Assembly (NCBI RefSeq): GCF_014524565.1
Contig: NZ_CP060139.1
Coordinates: forward strand, 1,743,501 to 1,807,500
Origin: Croceimicrobium hydrocarbonivorans
GTDB lineage: Bacteria; Bacteroidota; Bacteroidia; Flavobacteriales; Schleiferiaceae
Direction: 5' to 3'
Length of the DNA: 64,000 bases
How positions within the stretch are numbered: the first letter of the stretch is position 1; the number at the start of each line of letters is the position of its first letter. The notes under the pieces are model-generated. The model saw nothing but the letters and a program-made list of their open reading frames with translations. It had not been told where the DNA came from and did not search any database. The translations under genes and the position numbers were made by a program. Shown here piece after piece: positions 35,790 to 43,853 of the stretch.

Positions 35790-35812
35790 CTTAGTGTCAA
35801 ATATACACTAAG
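35790..35812. promoter_or_regulatory. Palindromic candidate operator upstream of the Nudix-type regulator
   Basis: CTTAGTGT (35790-35797) and ACACTAAG (35805-35812) are perfect 8-base arms around a 7-base AT-rich spacer. The site is 10 bases upstream of the regulator start and 8 bases below the paaI stop. This is the expected place for autoregulatory control. Confidence 0.6.
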
Positions 35813-35820
35813 AATTTATT

Positions 35821-36228
35821 CTACCACTCGGTGTCTTTACGAAATACGGTGCCTTTGAAATGGGCGATTAAATCACCCGCTTCATTTTCTACCCGAACTT
35901 CATAAATGCCAATGCTGCGGCTTTTGCGAATCTCACTGGCAGTGGCGGTAATTTTTTCACCGGCTTTTACCGGCTTGGTATGGGAAATGGCTGTTTCAAT
36001 GGAAAGTGCATGTTGGCCGTGGCCGTTGCTAGCAAAAGCCAGGGCACTATCTGCTAAGGAATAGGAAATACCCCCATGGGCAATTTTAAAGCCATTGGTC
36101 ATTTCCTCCCGCACTCGCATACTGAGCTTACAAGCTCCAGCTTCGCAAGATTGCACCTCAATGCCCAGCCATTGGCTAAAAGCATCCCCATTGTACATGG
36201 TATCTACTACTTCCTTGGCCGACTTCAT
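35821..36228 (-). CDS. paaI: PaaI: hydroxyphenylacetyl-CoA thioesterase (hot-dog)
   Basis: A 135-residue hot-dog thioesterase with the PaaI signature: EVQSCEAGACKLSMRVREEMTNGFKIAHGGISYSLADSALAFASN, where HGG and the following Asp (SLADSA) correspond to the catalytic region. It releases CoA from stalled aromatic CoA thioesters. The start overlaps the stop of the upstream 161-residue gene by four bases, and the stop is 42 bases from the Nudix-type regulator start. Cytoplasmic tetramer in the family. The identification is confident. Confidence 0.9.
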   Translation of the reverse strand: MKSAKEVVDTMYNGDAFSQWLGIEVQSCEAGACKLSMRVREEMTNGFKIAHGGISYSLADSALAFASNGHGQHALSIETAISHTKPVKAGEKITATASEIRKSRSIGIYEVRVENEAGDLIAHFKGTVFRKDTEW

Positions 36229-36710
36229 GCTTCGGAGCCGTCTTTCTGTTTTTGCTCATAATCGGCCATACGCTCTACTGAGGTAATAAGGATGTCAAGC
36301 ATTAAATTGAAGTTCGCTAAATCCTGCTCACTATCCACATTCAAATCGGCTTTAACAATGGCCAAATTGCGGAGATCCTGAAACACCTTGGGGCTTTCTG
36401 AAACTTCGGGCAATAATACATCCGCCTCAGCATAGGCTTCGGTACGTTCTTTAATTACCTCCTCTAAAGCAGGGCCCGGAATTAAACCTACGGGCATTCC
36501 CGCGGCAATAAAAGCATTGAGTAAAATCATGACTGAATCAACTAAGGATTCATGTTGTTCATCGCTAAACTCATCCGCCACATCGGTTAAAAAACCCATT
36601 AAAAAGGGTTGATCTTCCATTACACGGGCAATCATAGCCCCTTGTTCTTCACTACTCATTGCCATATAGTCTGCTATAGACTCGGCAATATGATCGCGTT
36701 TCTTTTGCAT
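36225..36710 (-). CDS. Acidic helical protein of unknown function, coupled to paaI
   Basis: A 161-residue, strongly acidic, all-helical cytoplasmic protein (MQKKRDHIAESIADYMAMSSEEQ...). It has no signal peptide, no membrane segment and no recognised domain. Its stop overlaps the paaI start by four bases, so the two are translationally coupled and it probably opens the paaI operon. The spacing suggests an accessory role in CoA-intermediate metabolism, but nothing else supports that. Gln/Glu-rich helices at both ends could mediate protein contacts. Confidence 0.65.
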   Translation of the reverse strand: MQKKRDHIAESIADYMAMSSEEQGAMIARVMEDQPFLMGFLTDVADEFSDEQHESLVDSVMILLNAFIAAGMPVGLIPGPALEEVIKERTEAYAEADVLLPEVSESPKVFQDLRNLAIVKADLNVDSEQDLANFNLMLDILITSVERMADYEQKQKDGSEA

Positions 36711-37006
36711 GCGGCAAAGGTAATTGTTCTGTTCGCTGTGGCGTGATTTGCCTAGAACAAGGTCTCCGTTTTCAGGAGAATTTCAGTCAGATCTCTGTAT
36801 TCTGAATAGGACTATCTGAAGGCGCTAAAAGACTTATTCCAATCCAAAGCCTACAAATAACAGATTATTGAATTATAACACTAATCCCTGTTTTTTAGGT
36901 AGTTAGCAATATTATACTGCTTTTTTCCACAAAAAAAATAGGGGAAAACCCTCTATTTGCTGCTTAGTATTTTTCCCACCTTAGCTTTTCAATAAGCCCC
37001 TTAATC
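36711..37006. other. Divergent promoter spacer with imperfect inverted repeat
   Basis: This 296-base spacer separates the paaI operon (minus) from the XRE regulator (plus). At 36936-36958 AAATAGGGG-AAA-CCCTCTATTT forms an imperfect palindrome (AAATAG/CTATTT plus GGG/CCC with one bulged base), about 50 bases upstream of the regulator start; it may be its own operator. No gene was seen in the spacer. Confidence 0.4.
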
Positions 37007-37387
37007 ATGACTGTTTATTCTTCCATTATTGAGCAAGTAAAAATTGCTAGGAAAAAAAGACATAAGAGCCAAGAAGACATGGCTCTCCTTTTAAGCTTAG
37101 GACGGGATGCTTATCGCAAAATGGAAAACGGACAGAGTCCACTCAACTTAGAGCGTTTTCTGATTATTTGTGACCATTTGCAAATTGACCCCCGGGACCT
37201 AATGGATCAGGTTATTCCCGATAAACAAAAATGGGAGTACGAAGCAGAAATCGATCGCCTCAAAGCAGGTATTGAAGATTTGCGTTTAGAAAGAGAGCGG
37301 CTCTGGGCCGCCCTCAACAAACTTCTAAAGATTATCGACCCTCAGGCCAGTGATGAGGCCTATAGAGTGGTCTTTCAGAGTGCCTGA
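37007..37387 (+). CDS. XRE-family helix-turn-helix regulator with C-terminal coiled coil
   Basis: A 126-residue protein. Residues 8-65 form an XRE/Cro-type helix-turn-helix (KSQEDMALLLSLGRDAYRKMENGQSPLNLERFLIICDHLQID). Residues about 75-105 form a charged coiled coil (YEAEIDRLKAGIEDLRLERERL) suitable for dimerisation. It is the only plus-strand gene between 21 and 41 kb apart from none others seen, and is convergent with the ABC transporter (stop 37387, transporter stop 37391). An upstream imperfect palindrome may be its operator. Targets are unknown. Confidence 0.85.
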   Translation: MTVYSSIIEQVKIARKKRHKSQEDMALLLSLGRDAYRKMENGQSPLNLERFLIICDHLQIDPRDLMDQVIPDKQKWEYEAEIDRLKAGIEDLRLERERLWAALNKLLKIIDPQASDEAYRVVFQSA

Positions 37388-37390
37388 AAA

Positions 37391-38152
37391 TTATTCCTTT
37401 GATTCGCTAAAAGCCTCTCCTTCCTCAACAGGGGAGGCTTTTCCTTTTATTTTCTGAATAAAGAAATCCTCCAGTTCACTTAAGGTTTCGGTATTAGTGT
37501 GGATATCCTTCACCACCTTTCCGTGATCCAAAATCACAATGCGTTCGCAGAACTCCGTAACATGGCCCAGGTCATGACTAGAGATAAGCATGGTAATATC
37601 GGTTTGCTGATCCAGCTTTTTAAGCTCATCCCGTAAGCGATATTGAGTAGAGGGGTCCAGATTTGCGAAAGGCTCATCAAGAATTAAAATATCTGGATCT
37701 CCTAACAATGCCCCAACTACACCCACTTTCTTTTGATTACCCTTGGAAAGGTCGCGGATGTATTTCTTACCCCCGCGAATTTCGCCAGCAAAGAAGTCTT
37801 CATATTGTGCTAAACGGGCTTCCAAGTCTCCCCGAGTTAAGCCGTGTAAGCGCCCAATAAACTGGAAGTACTCATCCGGACTTAAGTAATCGATCAAAAA
37901 GCCTTCATCGATAAAACTGCCGGTATACTTTTTCCAAATTTCGCTTTTAGATACATCCTCACCCTTGCTCCATACGGAACCGCGATTGGCTTTAATCAAA
38001 TCCAGGATGAGGCGAAACAGGGTAGTTTTACCAGCGCCATTGTTTCCAACTAATCCCATGGATTGACCCGCCTTAAATTTTAATTCGGGGATATCCAATA
38101 CGGTTTGAGAATTATAAACTTTAGTGAGGTCTTTTACTTCTAAGATTTCCAT
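37391..38152 (-). CDS. ABC transporter ATP-binding protein
   Basis: A 253-residue ABC ATPase. Walker A is VGNNGAGKTTLFRL, the signature motif is DLSKGNQKKVG, Walker B is DPDILILDEPFANLDP and the H-loop is ISSHDLGHV. It lacks a membrane domain; its partner is the DUF5687-type permease 12 bases upstream. Similar to the export-type or antibiotic/multidrug ATPases of the ABC-2 kind. It stands between the XRE regulator and the permease, within the paa region but not evidently part of that pathway. Substrate is unknown. Confidence 0.93.
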   Translation of the reverse strand: MEILEVKDLTKVYNSQTVLDIPELKFKAGQSMGLVGNNGAGKTTLFRLILDLIKANRGSVWSKGEDVSKSEIWKKYTGSFIDEGFLIDYLSPDEYFQFIGRLHGLTRGDLEARLAQYEDFFAGEIRGGKKYIRDLSKGNQKKVGVVGALLGDPDILILDEPFANLDPSTQYRLRDELKKLDQQTDITMLISSHDLGHVTEFCERIVILDHGKVVKDIHTNTETLSELEDFFIQKIKGKASPVEEGEAFSESKE

Positions 38153-38164
38153 GCTCCTATATTT

Positions 38165-39643
38165 TTAGTCATGCTGACGGTAGCCCGCTGCATTGATATA
38201 TTTCTTCTCTTTAAAATTGATGATGGTTTGGCGAATAAACAGACGGTGACTCAAGATTCCACCTATGCCCAGTACGCCAAGGAAAATCAAACCCCAATAA
38301 GGTTTATCGAAAACATTAAAGGCCTGAAACAGCAATAAGGGCACAATCATAAGGGGAATAACGATTACAAACTGTGCGGCCCCAGTACCCTGATAGTTAA
38401 AGGCCGATCCCTTACTTAAATCAATCGCCTTTTTATTGTAGGTACTGGCATACAAAAGCACCGCTGTATTGATGCCTATATTATACAGGAGGGTCGCCGT
38501 ATTGATGTACAGCGCTTTCATCCCAAAATACATATAAGGCAAGGTGAGCAGGTACATTATCACACAACTTAATACCATCAAATAGTATTTAGCTCTGTAA
38601 AACTCTTCCATAGAATAGGCACGGGTAAGAATCCCATCAAAATAGGCACTTTCCCAACTAACCAGAAACTGACCGTAATTAATCATGAAGATGCCGGTCA
38701 TAAAGATGCCCACGAACATCAACCAGGTGTAGTTGTCACTATAGGCTTCCTGGGTATAAAATATCAATCCATAAAAGGCAAAAAATACACTTAAGAAAAG
38801 GGCGGTTTTGGTTCTGCGATTTCGAGTAATCAGCTTTAATTCATTGGCCATCATTAATCCTAAAACTCCACGATTTTCCAAATAGGAGAAACGCAGACTG
38901 CTGGCCTCTTTAGCCTTGGTGCGCCAGCGATCCAGATGGGTCATACCCAATAAGAATCGATAGTTCACAAAATAGATTAGCAACATTAAAGCTAAGGGCC
39001 AAAGAATGGCAATCGGCTGTGTAGCTAAAGGCAGGTAAATGGCTTCTGAAATCTCATCCAAAGCGATATATCCCAAATAATGAGCTGCATAACTAGCTAT
39101 AAAAACCAGGGCAATGCCCCAGAAAACAGCCGCCTTAACCGCTAAAATCCGCTTGAGGTAAATCGCGAGGAAATGATTGCTCAGCATCACGCCCAGCATC
39201 CCAGCGATCCAGACCAAAGCTACATCCAGACCATATTCGCCCGGAATAACTCGAAAGGCCCAGGGAATAATAAAGAGCAGAGGCAGCAGGTTGAAGAAAT
39301 TGAAAACCGATCCCTGCAATAAGAAGTGAATAATCTTCTTCTTGGAAATAGGCAGGGTTAGGTAATGCTGTACGGAGATCACACTTAAATCCTGCAGGAA
39401 AAAGCGCATTACCAAATCGGCCAGCAGATAAAACAATATCCCTCCCGAAAATATGGGAGTTAATTTAGTGGCATCCTCAAAGCTTTCGGCGAGAATTTCC
39501 TTCATGAAAAATCCCAGCGCTCCAAAAGAAGCCAAGAAATAAAGGGCCAAAAGGGCCATTAAAATTTTTACTCCCCAGCCTTGGCGAAAATAGGTGCTGC
39601 GAAAAACCTGTAGCCAACGCTGTTTAATGAGTTGTGAATACAT
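38165..39643 (-). CDS. ABC-2-type transporter permease (DUF5687 family)
   Basis: A 492-residue membrane protein with about ten hydrophobic segments. The start (MYSQLIKQRWLQVFRSTYFRQGWGVKI) and HYLTLPISKKKIIHFLL pattern match the Bacteroidota DUF5687 family of ABC permeases. It pairs with the downstream ATPase gene (gap of 12 bases), forming an exporter of unknown substrate. paaH lies 85 bases upstream in the other block. Membrane location is certain; the transported compound is not. Confidence 0.85.
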   Translation of the reverse strand: MYSQLIKQRWLQVFRSTYFRQGWGVKILMALLALYFLASFGALGFFMKEILAESFEDATKLTPIFSGGILFYLLADLVMRFFLQDLSVISVQHYLTLPISKKKIIHFLLQGSVFNFFNLLPLLFIIPWAFRVIPGEYGLDVALVWIAGMLGVMLSNHFLAIYLKRILAVKAAVFWGIALVFIASYAAHYLGYIALDEISEAIYLPLATQPIAILWPLALMLLIYFVNYRFLLGMTHLDRWRTKAKEASSLRFSYLENRGVLGLMMANELKLITRNRRTKTALFLSVFFAFYGLIFYTQEAYSDNYTWLMFVGIFMTGIFMINYGQFLVSWESAYFDGILTRAYSMEEFYRAKYYLMVLSCVIMYLLTLPYMYFGMKALYINTATLLYNIGINTAVLLYASTYNKKAIDLSKGSAFNYQGTGAAQFVIVIPLMIVPLLLFQAFNVFDKPYWGLIFLGVLGIGGILSHRLFIRQTIINFKEKKYINAAGYRQHD

Positions 39644-39728
39644 ACTCGTTGATTTATAAGGTTAGTATAAACCTGCCGCTCTAAATTACGGCAGCTTTAA
39701 AAATAATTCGCAAGTACCTGAGTGCCTG

Positions 39729-40883
39729 CTAAAAAAATTGTTCTCCTTTGGCCACCTTCCGACGTAAAAGCACCGATGCCCGATATCGATCTTCACGGTA
39801 CTCGTCATATAAGCCATCCAGGGTGGCAAGCACTGTATCTAATCCAATCTCATCGGCCCAAGCCAAGAGACCTTTAGGGTAATTTACCCCTTTGGTCATG
39901 GCCAGATCAATATCCTTCGCCGAGGCAATTCCCAAATGCAAAGCATCGGAGGCCTCGTTAATAAGCATGGCTAATACCCGATTTACTATCGATTGCCCCA
40001 GCTCCTCATTTTTATTAGGCTCTGGTTGCACAGCTCCATCGCGATAATCGTAAAAACCTCTGCCGGTTTTACGACCTAATAGGCCGGCTTCTACTAGGCG
40101 CTTCTGACTAAAATTGGGCTTATAACGAGGATCATAGAAAAAGGCCGTAAACACACTTTCGGTAACGGCATAATTTACATCATGACCAATAAAATCCATC
40201 AAAGTAAAGGGGCCCATTCTAAAGCCACCCAAAGAACTTAATGCCCAATCGATGGTCGCAATATCTGCCACGCCCTCTTCATAAATCCGTACCGCCTCGC
40301 CATAAAAAGGTCGAGCTACACGGTTTACAATAAAACCTGGAGTGTCCTTGGCCAATACGGTAACCTTGCCCCAATCATCAATCAGGGACTTGGCTTTGTT
40401 TACCACTGCTTCATCCGAAGTAATGGCGGGAATAATTTCCACCAATGGCATTAAAGGCGCAGGATTGAAAAAGTGAATTCCCAATACGCGCTCGGGCTTC
40501 TCGCAAGCCGCCGCAATGCTGGCGATTGAAAGGGAGCTAGTATTAGAAGCTAAAATCGCATCGGCACCACATACCTCTTCCAGATGTTTAAATAGAGCCT
40601 GCTTAATGTCCAGTTTTTCAATAATCGCTTCGATCACTAAACCACAACCTTCTAATTCGGTGAGACTGCTATCATAAGATATACGACTGGCAATTTTATG
40701 GTCTTCGCCTTCGGCCAATCGGCCCTTCTCCACCAAACGAGCGAGTATTTTTTGATGTCCGGCTTTCGACTTTTCCAAGGCAGCACGATGATTATCTACA
40801 ATCACCACGCGATGTCCATTCTGGGCCGCAACCTGCGCAATTCCTGAGCCCATCGCTCCGGCACCCACAATTCCTATTTGCAT
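39729..40883 (-). CDS. paaH: PaaH-like 3-hydroxyacyl-CoA dehydrogenase
   Basis: A 384-residue NAD-dependent 3-hydroxyacyl-CoA dehydrogenase. The Rossmann motif is IGIVGAGAMGSGIAQVAA; the active site region has LGIHFFNPAPLMPLVEIIP with the catalytic His and TPGFIVNRVARPF; the C-terminal domain has INEASDALHLGIASAKDIDLAMTKGVNYPKGLL. It lacks the duplicated C-terminal domain of E. coli PaaH (475 residues), but retains a second partial one. In the pathway it oxidises 3-hydroxyadipyl-CoA. It is downstream of paaG on the same strand (gap 44 bases). Confidence 0.87.
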   Translation of the reverse strand: MQIGIVGAGAMGSGIAQVAAQNGHRVVIVDNHRAALEKSKAGHQKILARLVEKGRLAEGEDHKIASRISYDSSLTELEGCGLVIEAIIEKLDIKQALFKHLEEVCGADAILASNTSSLSIASIAAACEKPERVLGIHFFNPAPLMPLVEIIPAITSDEAVVNKAKSLIDDWGKVTVLAKDTPGFIVNRVARPFYGEAVRIYEEGVADIATIDWALSSLGGFRMGPFTLMDFIGHDVNYAVTESVFTAFFYDPRYKPNFSQKRLVEAGLLGRKTGRGFYDYRDGAVQPEPNKNEELGQSIVNRVLAMLINEASDALHLGIASAKDIDLAMTKGVNYPKGLLAWADEIGLDTVLATLDGLYDEYREDRYRASVLLRRKVAKGEQFF

Positions 40884-40927
40884 TGTATTTCTTTTTTGGC
40901 CGCTTTCGCGGAATATGTCCTAATCAA

Positions 40928-41707
40928 TTATTCTCCTTTAAACTCGGGCTTACGCTTCTCTAAAAAAGCGGCAGTGCCTTCGCGGTAATCATAACTTTGA
41001 CCGCATTCGGTTTGATATTGATCTTCCAATGCTAATTGGGATTTGAGATCATTCTGATAGCTGGCATTTAAGAGAGCCTTAGTTCTAGCTAGGGCCAAGG
41101 TGGGCATCTGACTCAACTGACCTGCTACTTTTTGAGCTACCGGCATTAAGTCTTCGGCGGCTACCACTTTGTATATCATACCCATATCTAAGGCATCTGT
41201 GGCCGAAACTTTATCGCCCAACATCATTAAGGCCGAAGCTCTCTGCAAACCCACCAAACGCGGTAAAGTATAGGTACCACCACTATCGGGGATCAATCCA
41301 ATTTTGGAAAAAGCCTGAATAAAGGAGGCCGCCTCACTGGCAATTACAATATCGCAGGCTAGGGCAATATTGGCTCCTGCCCCCGCGGCCACACCGTTTA
41401 CTGCTACTACCACCGGTTTTTCCAAAGCTCGAATAGCCTCAATGATCGGATTGTAATGTTCGGTTACAATTTTAGTGAGCTCCGGACCATTGGGATCAGT
41501 GGCTTCCGCCAAATCCTGTCCCGCACAAAAAGCTTTGCCAATACCGGTTAAAATTACCGCGCGAATTTTTGAATCTTCTTGGGCTCGGGCCAATTCCGCT
41601 TGCAGCGCTAAGGCCATTTCGCGAACAAAAGCATTGTATTTATCCGGGCGATTTAAACTTAGTGTTAGCACAGCGCCCTCCTGTGAACTAAGGATATATT
41701 CGGACAT
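40928..41707 (-). CDS. paaG: PaaG: 2-(1,2-epoxy-1,2-dihydrophenyl)acetyl-CoA isomerase
   Basis: A 259-residue crotonase-fold enzyme. Features: FCAGQDL, the oxyanion-hole motif NGVAAGAGANIALACDIVIA, and the catalytic Asp141 in GLIPDSGGTYTLPR. The AFSKIGLIPD context and a C-terminal SYDYREGTAAFLEKRKPEFKG match PaaG closely, better than PaaF. It converts the ring epoxide to oxepin-CoA and also shifts a double bond later in the pathway. It is the first gene of a paaGH pair; a 16-base palindrome lies upstream at 41744-41759. No separate paaF was found in the window. Confidence 0.9.
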   Translation of the reverse strand: MSEYILSSQEGAVLTLSLNRPDKYNAFVREMALALQAELARAQEDSKIRAVILTGIGKAFCAGQDLAEATDPNGPELTKIVTEHYNPIIEAIRALEKPVVVAVNGVAAGAGANIALACDIVIASEAASFIQAFSKIGLIPDSGGTYTLPRLVGLQRASALMMLGDKVSATDALDMGMIYKVVAAEDLMPVAQKVAGQLSQMPTLALARTKALLNASYQNDLKSQLALEDQYQTECGQSYDYREGTAAFLEKRKPEFKGE

Positions 41708-41743
41708 GAATTTTCTTTTGGGCTAAGTTAGGAGATAATGCAG

Positions 41744-41759
41744 GAAGGATATATCCTTC
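41744..41759. promoter_or_regulatory. Perfect 16-base palindrome upstream of paaG
   Basis: GAAGGATATATCCTTC is a perfect palindrome at 37 bases before the paaG start codon (41707, minus strand) and about 110 bases before the MORN-protein ATG. It fits an operator over the paaGH promoter. It shares AAGGA/TCCTT arms with the repeat upstream of the FabH-like gene (12271-12290). Confidence 0.5.
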
Positions 41760-41868
41760 AGGCTTATTCTTAGCTCTAAAACTTTTGGCATTCCTTCTCA
41801 AAATAGTGCATCTGCCTTATTTAATTCCGATGCCCCGCACTCTAGTTTTGGCTCTCATCCTGAACCAA

Positions 41869-43851
41869 ATGAAGCTGTTTCATTTAAACCATATCCAATC
41901 GCTTTACCTATTCCTCATTTTTTGGATGGGGCCACAGGTAATATTTGGCCAGCCCTATCTCGCCAGCTTAAAGCAATTGGTGCAGGATATTCCTCAAGCC
42001 GAAAATGGACTGGCTGCCCAAATAGCAACTGAACTCAAAGCCCTGCATCCAGAAGGTGACGCCAAGGTTCAATTAGCCCATCATTCGGTTTATTATCTGC
42101 ATGGAGAAGAAGCCCAAATTGCTGCTCTATTACTCGATAATCAAGGCTATAGCCTGATGGGTATTCAGTTTCAAAAAGAAGCTGGCACATGGCAGCCTAT
42201 TGCCATGGATCTTGCCCCTATGGAGGTGGCGTATGATTCAATCCGCTATTATTTACGAGGCGTTCGTTCGGTTATGCATTCCGCTGAGGAGGCCTATTTT
42301 ACAATAAAAGGCTCATCCTGCGATTGTCCTAAAACTTCAACGCTCGATCAATTAGCCTTTATTTTTGGCGACAATGAATGTCTAAATGCGAAAGTCCATA
42401 TTCCCTGGTCCTGGAAATCACTTATAGTTACAGGCGAAAGTCGTTGGGATAACCGCTTTGTATGCCATATCCGCGAACCGGGGAGCATTGAAGATTGGAC
42501 TTTAGCGAAACCCGAATTGATCCGGCAACTGGTTTTACTGGAATATGCAGTGGCGGGACTAGGTCAAACCAATGTCTTAGAACAAAATTACATGCAACGC
42601 TCCGGCCCCTTTGGCTTGGTGGTTCTGAACAAAGTCTATGGTGGTCCTGCCCTTAAAAACGAATGGCGACTTCATCTCAATTTTGAATACTTCGATACCT
42701 GGACGCTAAGCTGGTCCCTGGAACGCCATATCGGCGAAACGGTAAAAGAACGCTTTAGCCCAGAGCTAGACCTGGCCACCAATCACGAATGTTTGGCGGG
42801 CGATTGCCAAAATGGAATCGGCAAAGCCCAATATCAAAATCCTCCCAGAATCTATTCGGGGCCTTTTCAAAATGGCCTTCCAAGCGGGCTTGGTCAAATT
42901 GAGTTGAATGGCGAAACCCTTATCCAAGGCCGCTTCCAAGCCGGTCGATTAATTGACTCAGCCTACATTGCTGGCAGTGAAAAAAACATCAGCATTTATG
43001 CTCCCCAAAGCAAAGCACAATGGGTGAAAAACCTACCGATTCCCCAATTAGGAGTTTGGTATAGCGGGGCCGTAAATGTAAATCTGGAACCAAGAGGAAA
43101 GGGTATTCTCTTTAATACCAATATCTATGCTTCGGTAGTGATGGATGAAGAAGGTATTGCCAGCATGGATTCAGCCCAAATTGATGTGGGAGAAGCCTAT
43201 TATTATGGAGGCTTAAATCAAAAACTTCAGCCGCATGGCAAGGGTCAACTTATATTAAAAGATGGCTCTAAAAGAATTAAGTACTATTCAGAAAATGGAG
43301 TGCCGGTTTATAGTGCTGTGAATATTTTTTGGAAAGACTCGATGTACAATGGACCGGTACTCAGCAATTTCATCCCTCATGGCTATGGGGTCATGCAAAA
43401 GGGTGAAGAAACCATTCACGGCGATTGGTATTATGGACGCTATGTTGGCAATTCAGAGAAATTCCTGAAGCGGCAAAGAGAGGCTTATGCTAAAAAGGAA
43501 AGGCAGCAAATTATTGAGCATATCCGCAAGGAACATGGCCTGAACCTGCGATCTAAGCAGATGTATGCCGGTTTAGCTAAGTCCGAAATTATAGCCCGCC
43601 CCAATCATGGTCTTCACTTAGAGTCTCATATGGTGATTTGGAATTTGAGTCAAGATGATATTGAGGTCGAGATCACCTATAAAAGACCCGGACTCCTAAG
43701 CGACCGTAGGAGCACAATCAGCATTCCTCCTGTTTCCAAGGGAAAACCCTATGTGGTTATCAAAACAGAGTTCTTCTCTTACGATGCACAAGTATTCCGA
43801 TTTAAAACCATTTCCGGCTCCCTGTCGGATCTCTATGTAGTAATCCAATAA
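41869..43851 (+). CDS. Exported MORN-repeat protein
   Basis: 660 residues from the ATG at 41869, chosen because it begins a signal peptide (MKLFHLNHIQSLYLFLIFW); upstream in-frame ATGs at 41785 and 41830 add a weakly coding stretch. Residues about 50-330 are a globular domain with SCDCP and paired Cys. MORN-type repeats follow (YSGPFQNGLPSGLGQIELNG, YYGGLNQKLQPHGKGQLIL, YNGPVLSNFIPHGYGVM). A charged helix near 570-600 and a C-terminal beta domain close it. MORN repeats contact lipids or proteins in general; here the location is extracytoplasmic. It begins a three-gene run with two FISUMP proteins. Confidence 0.75.
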   Translation: MKLFHLNHIQSLYLFLIFWMGPQVIFGQPYLASLKQLVQDIPQAENGLAAQIATELKALHPEGDAKVQLAHHSVYYLHGEEAQIAALLLDNQGYSLMGIQFQKEAGTWQPIAMDLAPMEVAYDSIRYYLRGVRSVMHSAEEAYFTIKGSSCDCPKTSTLDQLAFIFGDNECLNAKVHIPWSWKSLIVTGESRWDNRFVCHIREPGSIEDWTLAKPELIRQLVLLEYAVAGLGQTNVLEQNYMQRSGPFGLVVLNKVYGGPALKNEWRLHLNFEYFDTWTLSWSLERHIGETVKERFSPELDLATNHECLAGDCQNGIGKAQYQNPPRIYSGPFQNGLPSGLGQIELNGETLIQGRFQAGRLIDSAYIAGSEKNISIYAPQSKAQWVKNLPIPQLGVWYSGAVNVNLEPRGKGILFNTNIYASVVMDEEGIASMDSAQIDVGEAYYYGGLNQKLQPHGKGQLILKDGSKRIKYYSENGVPVYSAVNIFWKDSMYNGPVLSNFIPHGYGVMQKGEETIHGDWYYGRYVGNSEKFLKRQREAYAKKERQQIIEHIRKEHGLNLRSKQMYAGLAKSEIIARPNHGLHLESHMVIWNLSQDDIEVEITYKRPGLLSDRRSTISIPPVSKGKPYVVIKTEFFSYDAQVFRFKTISGSLSDLYVVIQ

Positions 43852-43853
43852 TC

